In this document: positions 54,737-64,000 of the stretch, piece by piece
Layout: every line of letters starts with the position of its first letter
Position numbering within the stretch: the first letter of the stretch is position 1
Assembly: GCA_025766275.1 (NCBI GenBank)
Contig: JAFKAC010000006.1
Span: forward strand, 1,488,001 to 1,552,000
Length of the DNA: 64,000 bases
From: Lactarius indigo
Lineage: Eukaryota; Basidiomycota; Agaricomycetes; Russulales; Russulaceae
Direction of reading: 5' to 3'
Notes under the pieces: model-generated
The model's database searches: none
What the model was told of the DNA's origin: nothing
The model's input: the letters and a program-made list of their open reading frames with translations, nothing else
Program-made: the position numbers and the translations under genes

Positions 54737-55044
54737 AGTGACGATTCAAGAAGACCAAGATGGCGTGTCTTGGTCTTCACGTACTACTTTAAATACAAGT
54801 CAAGCAGGCTTACAAGCACTGCTACAAGTCACAGTAATGTAGCGTCCAACATGTCGCGTAAGTAGCGCAATCCTAGTACTACTACTACTAGTACCAGGAT
54901 CGAGTCATAGTCCAGTCAGCAATCGCACGCAATCTCCTATCGTACCTCATCGTAAACTCCTAAGTCCGTGACTAATATACCTTACAGCCGTAATCACAAC
55001 CGGTACAGTAAGGGTCCACAGTCGATACAGCTCAAAACGTAACA
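54529..55044 (-). repeat. 5' LTR of the reverse family B copy (516 bp)
   Basis: On the plus strand it runs TGTAACATCG to AAAACGTAACA and aligns in reverse with the B LTRs (TTTAAATACAAG, CAGTAATGTAGCGTCC, GGACTTAGGAGTTTACG in sense). It contains a (GA)17 microsatellite at 54701-54734 that the other B LTRs lack. Confidence 0.85.
54701..54734. repeat. (GA)17 microsatellite inside the LTR
   Basis: Thirty-four bases of perfect GA dinucleotides lie just outside the transcript-start hairpin of this B LTR, a local expansion not seen in the other copies. Confidence 0.95.
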
Positions 55045-55107
55045 TTACAGCCGTAATCGCAACCGGTACAGTAAGGGTCCACAGTCAATACCGTTTGAAA
55101 CGTAACA
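55045..55107 (-). repeat. 63-bp tandem duplication of the LTR end
   Basis: The last 63 bp of the LTR (54982-55044, TTACAGCCG...CGTAACA) are repeated immediately at 55045-55107 with few differences. The true outer end of the insertion is therefore 55107. Confidence 0.85.
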
Positions 55108-55377
55108 GGTGGAGTCAGCTGGTGCCCAGTTAGGGAACTCCCCCTGATCAGGGGTGTCTGCAGAGGGCTCAGGTGTAGTAAAAATGGTGGCACTGATCCT
55201 GCTGTTGGGATGGTAATGGATGCCCCTGATCCAGAGATATCCATTGTTGTTGACTCTCAGAGTTGAGCTTGGGCCCTGTGTGTTCCCAGGGCTCCAGGCA
55301 GGCTCCCCTGGGGGTCTCCCACATAGCCATGATGACTCTTGGCCTGAGCTGTCCCTCCCATGGTGGTCATTTCCCAT
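55108..55377 (-). pseudogene. N-terminal remnant of an unrecognised ORF cut by the B LTR
   Basis: An open frame starts at ATG 55377 (MGNDHHGRDSSGQESS) and runs without a stop to the LTR boundary (WAPADST), 90 codons. It is rich in Gly, Ser, Pro and Asn and contains NNNGYLWIRGIHYHPNSRIS. I do not recognise it. It may be the first exon of a gene whose remainder was displaced by the LTR, or chance coding. Confidence 0.35.
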
Positions 55378-55399
55378 TTTGTTATAATAAGCTCTTGAC

Positions 55400-56005
55400 A
55401 AATATTAATCCAATATATATAATTTTACAATGGAGAAATATTAAATATTGCTTAATAAAATGCTTCTCAGAAAAATATAGGAAAAATTGAATACCTCATA
55501 TATGATTATATTATGGTTTTCCTTCACAAAATATGATGTCAAAATTAAGAATGTTACTTTTAAAAAAATGGTGACATCACATTATAGTTGAGTCAAAATT
55601 TTACCATTGGGAGTTATGTTAATATAGTTTTGACTGCTTGTCATTGTTTTTCCATGTGAAATACTTAGGCAGATGAGAAAAATATTATAGTATTTTGTTG
55701 TGCCATTTACCCTTGGAAAAAATCATTTGGTTTGCATTTTTTAAAACTATTTCTAAGTGAAACATCTTTGCAAAATGACTATTTTTTCTATCCACAAGGA
55801 ACATGAGAAAATGATATCAATAAATAGGATTTCAGTTTCATTTTGTAATATGAATTTAGCCTGACAATATGTATTTATCATTCTTGCATTTTGTGTCATA
55901 TAAATTGAAGGAAATTTGATTACCTTTTGTTACAGATATGTTAGGATTTTGTCAGTGGTAAAAGTAAGATTTCCATCCAGTGAGAGGTGCGTTTGGGGGT
56001 CCGAC
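55400..56005. other. AT-rich island without genes
   Basis: From about 55380 to 55960 the sequence is strikingly A+T rich, with runs such as AATATATATAATTTTAC, TTTTTAAAACTATTTC and TTAAATATTGC, and no open frame. Its composition is unlike all neighbouring sequence. It ends just before the TAA target site of the Harbinger element. Confidence 0.6.
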
Positions 56006-56465
56006 TAAGGGCCTGTTCAGCGCACCCATTGCACCACAGGGCATCTACCAAAAAAAAAAATGTGCCCCATGTATGCACCACAGGGCAAAGTTGCTGTTCG
56101 GTGCACATTGCGCTGAGGGGTTGGCGAAGAGATCCCATGGTACAGCCCTATCAAACTGGCACAGTAGAAATACTCATTTCCCACTTTTGATTCTCTGCAC
56201 TGACATCACCTGAATCATGACTGTGACCCATGAAACATATTGTAATATATATTTAGATCTTAATTAAACATGATATGTCCTTATTGGCTTCACACAAAGC
56301 GTGCACAAGTCATGCGTGCTCGTATACGCACACAGAACAAATATCAATTCACTATGGCCCTTCTATGTATACACTGTGCAACGAGGGCTTCAATTCTTTA
56401 CAGCAACTATTTGTACTACTCCGCGCTTGGCTTTATGACTACACCCCACCATGCAGTTTCTTCAA

Positions 56466-57660
56466 TCAATGCCAAAGGAATGCTGCACACATCCAAGAAG
56501 TCTGTATGGCAATATATGCCCTTGCAGCGTTGGGGTCATCCGAGAAGTGATCGACCACTTCCATGAATTTGTCGTCATCAAGGATAGCGTCCTCAGAAAG
56601 GAGGTCGATTGCCTTCTTTAGAAGGTCTTGCTGCTTTGAGGGCGCCTTTTCTTCATGCCTCTTCTTCATCTGCTTGAATACATCTTGCAGGGATCTGGCC
56701 ATTTCAGACATTCCCTGTCCAGCTGAAACCCACCGTGGTTTCTGGGATTCGTTTGATGGTCCTGCGCTCTTGACACACTTGCATTTTGATGGGCGTGGGG
56801 CTGAGGTAGCCTGAGATTTGGATATGTTGTTGTCTTCACTGCTATACTTGTCCAATCCATAAAAGCTGTAACCAGGCTCCTTAGACTGAGCACTATGGCC
56901 ACTTGGCGGTATGGTTGTCTACAGTAGGGTCAATGGCATGTTGTTCATTTCAAGGGGCACTTGCCTGCATGCCAGTCTCATCACCCAAGACCCTCTCCAT
57001 GTCAAGCAATATATTATTGAGGGCAGGGTCAATTGAAAAGTCAGATGGGGTGGGTTCACATGCACCAGGTTGAGGAGTGGTGAATGCTGATGCCTGTCCA
57101 GCCTGGAAAGCATGCTTGCCAGTAGCTTGGGTGCCATCAACGAGTTCACCAACTGCATTATACAGTGGGAATGGTTTGGTGCAGAACTTCTTGACCAGCT
57201 TCGCTTTGCTGGGACTGAGTGTCTGTGGAATATATAGATGAGCTGCTTGTGAGATCAACAAAATTAAGTACTTACTTTGATATATGTGTCCCAGACATCG
57301 CTCTCTGCCATGACAGTGTTCAGGTTCAGGTCCCAACCAAAGCCAGAAAGGCCTCGGAGCTCCTTGATGATGTTGTATTCCTGCTTGAGCTGAGTGTACA
57401 TTTGTCATCAATGCAGACCGTCCAAAATAGAGATGACAAACTCTCTGCCATCTATTCTTGATGGCCTGGATGGTCTTTGGGGTTTCCCCTGACTTCTTCT
57501 CACTATCCATGAGTGTGTGCTCACATGCTGTCCAGGCGATCTTTTTGGGATTGTTGTTGCCCCAGTTCACCTTGGCCTTCTCGTCGGCCAGCGTTTGCAG
57601 CAACATGGCCTCATCGGCCTGACTCCACTTGACCGCGTTCTTGTCCTATTTTTCATCCAT
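56466..57660 (-). pseudogene. Harbinger Myb/SANT-like DNA-binding protein
   Basis: ATG 57660 is followed after four codons by TAG, then by an open frame with the domain NAVKWSQADEAMLLQTLADEK, NRWQR, an intron (GTTTGT...CACTCAG, about 52 bp), LKQEYNIIKELRGLSGFGWD and WDTYIK. A second intron (GTAAGT...TTCCACAG) leads to SKAKLVKKFCTKPFPLYNAV and ATGKHAF. This is the trihelix/Myb_DNA-bind_3 arrangement of the Harbinger partner protein, which binds the element ends and brings the transposase to the nucleus. The frame ends at ASAP-TGA (near 56948). A C-terminal helical part (QQDLLKKAIDLLSED, DKFMEVVDHFSDDPNAARAY) continues in another frame to 56466. Confidence 0.75.
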
Positions 57661-57904
57661 GATGGGTTTTGACACAAGAGAGAGAGAGAGCACAAGTTGA
57701 AAGAAAATTGTGGTGCCCATTATATGGGCTCCACGAGGGAAAGGTCCACTTATGGTGACTGAATGAACAAATTCAGTCAGACCATGCAGTCCAACGATCA
57801 ACACGTCCCACAGTGCTCCAATTGAAAAAAATTTTGATTGAAGTCAGATACATACAGCAGCACAATAGGCACTATGCCTGACGGTGACCACCATCCTGGT
57901 AATC

Positions 57905-59161
57905 TCACCACATATCATGAGTGATTCCATCTCTGAAAGCTGCTGCTGTGTCGTGAACTCCTACAGTGTGATTGGGACCATCGCCAGGGTCACCTTGTGC
58001 ATGGTTTGCATTGTTGTTGTCTTCTGTGAGGTCGCTGGGGTCATAAATCCGAATAAAGTTGTGTAAAACTGCGAGTGCGGAAACGAGTTGTGCCTGCGCA
58101 TCCAAGGGGTATTCTGGGGCCAGCATCAGTACATGGAAGTGCCTCTTGAAAAGGCCAAAGATGCGCTCCACATGGTTCCTCAGTTGTGCGTGTCGATAGT
58201 TAAATAGTTCTCTATAGTTTTGAGGCCTATTTGTCCAACATGCAGTTAGCGAACGATGAAACTGTATGCATATGCACCTCTGTCTGCTTTGCCCCCATTC
58301 CTTGAGGTGGTAACATGTGCCCCAATATGGAACCAACAAGGATTCAGAGTTAGCATACCCAGCATCCCCTAGGTAATAGCACCCAGCAGGAACATTGAAC
58401 TCAGTTGCCCTGGCGTCCTCATAGACCCAGCTGTCCGCAGCACTTCCTTCCTAGCCGGGGAGGACATAGACGAATCTGAGATCAAAGTCATAGGCTGCAA
58501 GTACATTTTGTGACAGCTGGTTCTTGCGATTGCGATATGAGATTCGCTGTCCCTCAGGGACATGCGCGGGTATATGTGTCCCATCCAACACGCCGATGCA
58601 CCCCCTAAAGTAGCAAGAGAACTTGGCAGAGCCCAGGATCTTAGCAGAAATAGGTGCATTGTGCACAGGTAGCCAAACATAGGTGCAATAGATCTCCCTT
58701 GATGTCAGGAGGTGAAGGATGCGATAGATGCACCTAAGTAGACAACTAAGTATGAACTTGAGTGATATTATAATACACTCACTTCCTTATGGTATCACCA
58801 CTTCGCTTGAATCGCTCTTGCAACGCCCTATTAGAGAGCCCCCTGCGTGTATAATGAAGGAAGATGGCAAGTTGCTCAGCTGCATGGACATGCCGTGTCC
58901 CATGTAGCCCAGCATCAGCCTCAAGAACCAAGAGGAGGCATCTGAAATGAACTTGTTCATTCCAAGTTCATTGTGAAATTGTCCATTGTGCCCAGCAAGA
59001 AGTTCGTCGAGCCATTGCTGCCCAGAGAGTGCAGAAGTATGCACCAGTTGCTTATTGAAGCATGCTGAATACCAATAAATAGACACACCAAAGACCAAGC
59101 AAGCAAAGATGAGCACGTCCTCTTCAAATTCGGAGTCAGAGTCAGTTGGAGAGTCACTCAT
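57905..59161 (-). pseudogene. Harbinger DDE transposase (HARBI1-like)
   Basis: ATG 59161 starts an acidic N-terminus (MSDSPTDSDSEFEEDVL). A one-base loss near 58950 changes frame before the helix-turn-helix part (AAEQLAIFLHYTRRGLSNRAL, RFKRSGDTI). An intron (GTGAGTG...CTACTTAG, about 58735-58785) leads into the DDE_Tnp_4 core. The catalytic residues are in GVLDGTHIPAHVP, YYLGDAGYANS and RNHVERIFGLFKRHF. A second intron with a GCTAAC branch site lies before PQNYRELFNYRHA. A TAG at 58453-58451 replaces the tryptophan of LPGWEGSAADS. It ends TGA 57907-57905. Catalytic residues are kept but the gene is broken twice. Confidence 0.82.
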
Positions 59162-59691
59162 GGAGAAGATGTTTGACTTGAGTCTGTAGCCTAGTACGCC
59201 CAGACTGCCTTAATGGGAATATGTACAAGTTGTGTTCAGTTGCTACCAATCTCGATATTGTTTTATCTCAGATAGAGTCACCCGCTGTGACATTTTGTCA
59301 CCACACGTGATGGATACATGGGACAAAAACAATGTATTTACTTTTGGACTAAGGGGCGTTCAGAGACATAGAACATCACCCCATGGGAACTCATTCCCCT
59401 GACTGGGGGAATTCATTCTCACGTTGCGCCATGACGCCACATTCCTTGTGCTGAACAGGCCCTAAGGGCCTGTCCAGCAAAAAGAATCCAGCTGCAAGTT
59501 GCAAAGTGATAATGCATTACCCCAGGTGGGGTAATGAGGTCCCACAGAGCAACAAAAATGGGTGCTCCAAGTCTCTGAATGCCCCTTGGCCCCAAAATGA
59601 AATACATTATTTTTTTCTATCACATGCCATGACAAATTGTCACATTATGTGACTGCTATTGTACATATTGCACACCTGTGAGGGTAGCCTC

Positions 59692-59820
59692 ATGTTCTCT
59701 GATTCCTTTCTTATGGGCGACTCTCTTGCCAATTCTATGGCAGATTCTGACTCAGAACTTGAAGAAGATGTGCTCATTCCTGCTGCCTGGAAACCTTGGA
59801 AATTGTTGGGTATTTCATGA
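59692..59820 (+). pseudogene. Transposase N-terminal remnant in H2
   Basis: A 42-residue frame contains MADSDSELEEDVLIP, which matches the N-terminus of the H1 transposase (DSDSEFEEDVLI). Only the first exon part remains; the rest was deleted. It lies on the plus strand, as expected for an inverted copy. Confidence 0.7.
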
Positions 59821-60186
59821 CTGACCGTGCAAGTGACTGTGACTTCGCAAGGGTATACACCACATTTAAGAGCTCACATATGCGTACAGGATACATCTTG
59901 CATCAGCTCCCCAAGTTCCATGGAGAGTAGACATAGCACTGTATTACAAAGTGTAGAAAAATTGCTGTTGTCCTTGTAAAAATACAAGTTGTTCCAATTG
60001 TTCCATTGCAGAGTGTGTGCGACTTGAATAGGTGTAAACATATTACCAAATAATTAATACATGTATTACTAGAGGTGTTTCGTGGTCACAGTCACGATTC
60101 AGGCAGCGTTGGAGCAGAGAATCAAAAGAAATAAACGGGTATTTTCATTGCTCCGATTTGATAGGGCTGCTCCAAGGAGCCTCAAC

Positions 60187-61127
60187 CAAGGGGGTCGCGG
60201 GATTTTAGGTGCCCATACCCCAGTTAGGGGGATAGGGGGGGTATAGCGGACCCTTAGCATATTTTTATTTACCAGCGCCTATAGGGCGCTAACTCTACTC
60301 TAGCCAAATCTAGCGAATGTGAAGAACAATTTATACATTAATCTATTCCTACTAGTACTCATGACTGCATGGGTGAGAAGAGTGCATTAAGTGGTGATGG
60401 AATTGGTAAATGGGACAGTTAACACATGAAAGAGATTGTTTGAAGAGGAAATGGTCTTGCAACACGTGCAAGATTTGGTGGTGTCTGAAGCATTGCCAGG
60501 TGTTGTGCAGGCTTCCGCGGGGCACGATCTGTCATATATGGACCCACAGAGATCATGTACACCTCATTGTACAAGGGCTAGGGCCGCATGCAAGTGCGGA
60601 GAGGTCAGGAACGGAAATGGTGGGCTACAGAGCCCATGGAATGAGGGTGGTCGCAAATGGTCACGCACACTTCTGCATGGTGCAAAACCTCACAGAGGTA
60701 ACCGCCAGAGTTGGGAATGTGTTGGGTTCGAATCTCTAAGGCCGCGTGCAATTGGGACACATTGGGGAACACAAGAGATTAGGCTCACTGCACTCAAAAG
60801 TCCGAAATCTAAAGGAAAAAGTCTACTATTGTCTGTGAGAGAGAAAAGGAGTAGTTGATGGGGGTGGAGAGAAGAGAGCGTCAAAATGAGGCAAGACTCC
60901 AGATCGCACTGAAGATGGAGAGCCTGAGGACGGGCTGGGAGAGTTGGGGCCGGACAGCAAAAGGTAGCAGTGAATTACCAAGCCGATTGCTGTATTTAGT
61001 AGGTGCGAGAATGTAATACCATATTTGGATAGGCGCTCGCTTATGTAAATACCTACCCCCCTTTCCCCATTGGCCTTATGAGATTTTTGTACCCCCTATA
61101 TCTAACTACACTTCCGCGACCCCCTTG
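60187..61127. mobile_element. Small hAT-like element without transposase (941 bp, TSD GCCTCAAC)
   Basis: The ends CAAGGGGGTCGCGG (60187) and CCGCGACCCCCTTG (61127) form a 14-bp perfect TIR with the CA-GGG start common in hAT elements. GCCTCAAC stands on both sides (60179-60186, 61128-61135), an 8-bp duplication typical of hAT. Removing it restores colinearity of H2 with H1. Open frames inside show no known domain, so it is non-autonomous. Confidence 0.85.
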
Positions 61128-61429
61128 GCCTCAACGCCAACCCCTCGGAGCAACGTGCACCGAACGGTAGGTTTGCCCCCCGGCGCACAGTAGGGGCGAC
61201 TTTTTTTTTTTGGCAGGTGCGCCGTGGGGCAACGCGTGCGCCGGACAGGCCCTAAATATTTTTATTGCTGGAGCTGACCGATTTCTCCCACTTGTCAGAC
61301 AGAGGTCGCGAGCGGCCATTTCCGAGGCGCGACTTTGCACCGGACGGGCTCTTACCTTTCGTCGCTAATTTCTGATTCGTACAGTCCTTGCCAACTCTTT
61401 GCCTCTTCGTTTGCGGCATCTTTCAAATC

Positions 61430-62850
61430 CCAAAACTTGGCACAAAGCTTATCACGCATCCCAATAATACCTACTTCTACATTATCGAGTACGATCACAG
61501 GGTACTAGGGGTTGACGCTGCTGGCAAGAAGGTCCAGGAATTGGCAAGTGTCCCCCGCTGGGTCGGGTCGCCTATGTAAAATTGGTGCATACGTATGTAT
61601 CCGGCGATCACAAAAGAAGGCAGTGGAGAAGGCGGTCTTTGAACTTCCATCTGAACAATTTGGTCACCCAAAGGTACCAGCCGGTACTTGGGGCTCTTGT
61701 GTTCGTATCCCCGGTCGAGATGAGCAGTTTCCCCTTTTTTCATCGACGGTAAGCTAAGGTACGCCTGCTGGGTCACGCTAGAGTAAAACGATTCGTGTTG
61801 TCCGTATCGACAACGACGCAGCATTCTCTTTAGCCGCTGTGCCTTTCGAGGCGCAGGGTAATGAGCTGCACCTTGTAGTGGGAACAGCACGGGATACTTT
61901 ACCAGCCCCGCGATCATATACAAGTGGATTCTTGCGGGTGTACAAGTTCAGTGAAGATGAAGCAGGCCTTAGTATATTTATTTGCAAGTCACCCGACTCG
62001 CTTGCTCACTCTCATGCAGACGGAGATCGATGACGTTCCACTGACCCTTCTTACCTTCCAAGGGCGGCTGGTTGCGGGTGTTGGGAAAGCTTTGGGAATC
62101 TATGATATCGGCAAAAAGAAAATGCTGCGGAAAGCCGAGAACAAGAAGCGATGTAGAGAGGTCTTTGCTTATATCCACTAGACCATCGGCTCGGCCATTG
62201 TTACCCTCAGCACCCAGGGCTCACGCATCCTAATCGGCGATATCCAAGAATCTGTTTACTACGCCTTTTACGAGGCCCCAGAAAACTGGCTTTTCGTTCT
62301 CGTCTTCGCAGACGATGCGCAGCCGCGGTGGATCACCTGCTCCACGATGTGGATTACACGACCGTGGCACCGGGAGATCGTTTCGACTACGTCTTCGTGG
62401 ACCGCTTGGACGCCGAGGTATCGGACCGGGTCGGCGAAGACCCAACTGGCGCGGGCATCCTGCACGAAAAGGGCCTGTTCATGGGTGCGTCACACGAGAC
62501 CCAACTCCTGGTCCCACCTCCATGTCGGCGATCTGATCACGAGCATCCACAAGGTGTCGATGGTGGCGGGCGGGCGGGAGGTGCTGCGCTTCCACGGCAC
62601 GATCGGCGTGCCCGTGCCCCTTGCGTCGAAAGAAGACGTGAACTTCATCTCGACGCTCGAGCAGTACGTCCGCACGAAGCAGACGAGTCTCATTGGCAGA
62701 GACCACCTGGACCTGGCGTGGAGACTGTATCACGTCCCCGTCAAGACCGGTGGTCGACGGCCATGCTGCCACCGGCCAAGCAGAGCACAATTGCGGGCGA
62801 GCTAGACCGATCCGTCGGCAGGTTCTGTAGAGGCAGTTCGTCTGATCTTC
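61430..62850 (+). pseudogene. RSE1: RSE1 / SF3B3 pseudogene, C-terminal half
   Basis: The stretch encodes pieces of the C-terminal CPSF_A/beta-propeller part of the U2 snRNP SF3b subunit RSE1 (SF3B3), in order but in changing frames: HPNNTYFYIIEYDHRVLG, FELPSEQFGHPKVPAGTW, PFEAQGNELHLVVGTARDT, GFLRVYKFSEDEAG, FQGRLVAGVGKAL, YDIGKKKMLRKAENK, SRILIGDIQESVYYAFY, FADDAQPRWITCSTM, VAPGDRF, GEDPTGAGILHEKGLFMG, GDLITSIHKVSM, STLEQYVRTKQTSLIGRDHL and STIAGELDRSVG. At least four frame changes (for example in CSTM-VDYTT and TQLLV-HVGD) and in-frame stops exclude a functional gene. Intron remains are short and lack good splice sites. The N-terminal half is absent. Confidence 0.85.
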
Positions 62851-63035
62851 CTCACCGACTGATGATCATGTCTCTTTGTATGCAATTGCTACTGCTTTCG
62901 TCTATCAAAAACGTTCTACTACTTCCTGTAATCCCGCAACACGGACTGTCCCATGTAGTCACAAGCTTACTTGCCCAAGACCCTAACCACCTAAGCTCAA
63001 ATGAACGCATGCTGGATTACGTAACCCTTAATTCA

Positions 63036-64000
63036 TCAATCGTCTAAGGAGTCGGAATCTTGCTTGCTGCCCATATAATCTTCGGGTAAGAGATCGGGAG
63101 CGCGACGCACACCACGCTCACTGCAAGTTTTCGAATGACGTACTGTAAAAACAGGCAGGGTATCTGACGACTCACATCTCGTCTACGGCCACTATGAGGT
63201 CATAGTTGATCTCCTTGGAAACGACCGAGTCAAATTTGTACGAAGGGTGGGACCGAACAAAGTCGCGGGTCCAGGCAGCCGGCGTCTTGAGCGAGCCGTT
63301 GGCCCGACGCCGGACAAGGTTGAGGTAGCTCGTGATCTTGCGAAACTCCTGTTCGCTCATGTCGAGCGTGTCGAGGTAGGCCTCGACGAGGCCGATGAGT
63401 CCCGGAAACGCGTCGCCCTATAAAAATAGCGATGTCGGTCCTGTTAGGCCGAAAGGAGTCTTGGTTTTGAATTCAGTCACTTACCCGCCCATTGATGATC
63501 TCGTCCATGGTGTACTCTGCATACTCCTCGTTCACGCTCCCGCCCGTAACCCCTTCTTCTGGAAGAGGCGCCGGCGGAGGTGGGAAGCAGTTTGCCATCA
63601 CACGGCGCTTGGGACGGCCGCTGTGGCGTTGCTGGGAGCAATTCGTTGTTCCGTTGGACGGTGCGGCGGGGCTACCCGCACCCGTACCAGTGGGTGAGGT
63701 CGAGAAAGGACGCGAGAAGGCGGCGTCGTCGTCTGGAGTCGTTGCACCAGATGTGGCGCGCGACGACGCAGGCGTGAAGATTTCGCGGCGGAAGAAGAAT
63801 TTGGCCTGGTTGACGGCATCGCGCTGTTGTGCGCGACGCATGTTCTCGTCGACCTGAGTCCTGTGCGTCAGGACTTTTGCCGTACCGCGACTTCGACGAA
63901 TGTACATACCTTAGAGATAGGGATGTAAAAATTCAGGTTCATACTCATGATCGCTCGAGACAGGAGCACGATGAACACCACGAAGGAGGCGTTCTCAAAG
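63036..64000 (-). CDS. GCS1: Glutamate-cysteine ligase catalytic subunit, 3' part
   Basis: Four exons with matching phases: 64000-63910 (enters from beyond the window), 63853-63485, 63417-63176 and 63120-63036 (TGA). The introns are 56, 67 and 55 bp. Motifs match the C-terminal region of eukaryotic gamma-glutamylcysteine synthetase: FENASFVVFIVLLSRAI, VDENMRRAQQRDAVNQAKFF, YTMDEIINGRGDAFPGLI, YLNLVRRRANGSLKTPAAW and SHPSYKFDSVVSKEINYDLI. The enzyme joins glutamate and cysteine using ATP, the first and limiting step of glutathione synthesis, in the cytosol. Exon 2 carries an insert of about 70 residues rich in Ser, Thr, Gly and Pro between KFFFRREIF and EYTMDEI, where animal proteins have a short loop. 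No defect is visible. Its tail faces the RSE1 pseudogene, 185 bp away. Confidence 0.92.

Larger units (their letters stand above)
56009..59462 (-). mobile_element. PIF/Harbinger transposon H1 (3454 bp, TSD TAA)
   Basis: The ends are GGGCCTGTTCAGC (56009) and GCTGAACAGGCCC (59462), flanked by TAA at 56006-56008 and 59463-59465. The 3-bp TAA/TTA duplication and a pair of genes (DDE transposase and Myb/SANT protein) define PIF/Harbinger. Both genes lie on the minus strand in the order transposase, then SANT. Each has disabling changes, so H1 is not autonomous now. Confidence 0.88.
59466..61252 (+). mobile_element. Non-autonomous Harbinger element H2, inverted relative to H1 (TSD TAA)
   Basis: It starts GGGCCTGTCCAGC at 59466 and ends GCCGGACAGGCCC at 61252, with TAA at 59463-59465 (shared with H1) and 61253-61255. 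The outer 130 bp at its right end (in reverse) match the left end of H1 and its left end matches the right end of H1, so it is the same family in the opposite orientation. Most of the interior is missing, and a hAT-like element is nested in it. Confidence 0.82.

Noticed and set aside
60410..60884. Open frames inside the small hAT-like element
   Set aside because: No conserved motif, no intron signals, overlapping frames on both strands; no sign of a hAT transposase.
62328..63047. Intact gene of 239 codons downstream of the Harbinger pair
   Set aside because: Only the first part matches RSE1; the rest is out of frame with the homologous segments, which appear in the neighbouring frame. It belongs to the pseudogene.
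1..64000. tRNA, rRNA or other structural RNA genes
   Set aside because: I looked for tRNA A- and B-box patterns with cloverleaf arms and for rRNA segments and saw none that I could support by eye.

Overview
The window is a fungal genomic segment, almost certainly from a mushroom-forming basidiomycete (Agaricomycetes). The evidence is spliceosomal introns of about 45-70 bp with GT...AG ends, Ty3/gypsy chromoviruses (integrase followed by a chromodomain), a Tnp2/Plavaka-type DNA transposon, a Tad-like LINE and PIF/Harbinger elements, next to a host glutamate-cysteine ligase gene. About 90% of the 64 kb is transposable elements nested in one another. Intact host coding sequence is confined to the last kilobase.

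Layout. 1-5997 (+): gypsy family A, 5'-truncated by the window, with its integrase split by two solo LTRs, followed by the 3' end and LTR of a second A copy. 5998-7410: the last exons of an unrecognised gene and a dense array of TGACTTTT/AAAAGTCA words. 7411-24501 (+): a complete gypsy family B element (TSD CCATC) carrying three solo-LTR insertions, whose own 3' LTR is split by a complete gypsy family C element (16547-24420, TSD CATAT). 24576-25146: solo C LTR (TSD ATTTG). 25152-25783: non-coding stretch rich in perfect hairpins. 25784-48650 (-): a second A copy broken by a complete Plavaka element (27765-36359, 18-bp TIRs, 7-bp TSD, three genes) and by a full-length LINE (about 38424-47560, 14-bp TSD). 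48651-55107 (-): a second B copy fused directly to the A copy and carrying another solo LTR. 55108-56005: remnant of an open reading frame and an AT-rich island. 56009-61252: two related Harbinger elements in opposite orientation sharing one TAA, the second holding a small hAT-like element (8-bp TSD). 61430-62850 (+): pseudogene of the splicing factor RSE1/SF3B3. 63036-64000 (-): 3' part of glutamate-cysteine ligase, apparently intact.

Shared biology. Families B and C carry, two bases after the 5' LTR, an 11-nt primer-binding site exactly complementary to an 11-nt word in their own LTR about 28 nt after a TATA box; the word differs between families but the pairing is kept. This is the signature of Tf1-type self-primed reverse transcription. 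The gag-pol junctions have -1 frameshift sites (GGGTTTT in both B copies, GGATTTT in C). All three families carry a related domain after the chromodomain, fused to pol in A and B and on a separate zinc-knuckle ORF in C.

Decay. Premature stops in C and in the LINE are all TGA, mostly where arginine is expected (CGA to TGA), and 16 of 17 differences I counted between the two C LTRs lie at CpG sites. Both point to CpG-directed mutation (cytosine methylation or a RIP-like process) as the main inactivating force.
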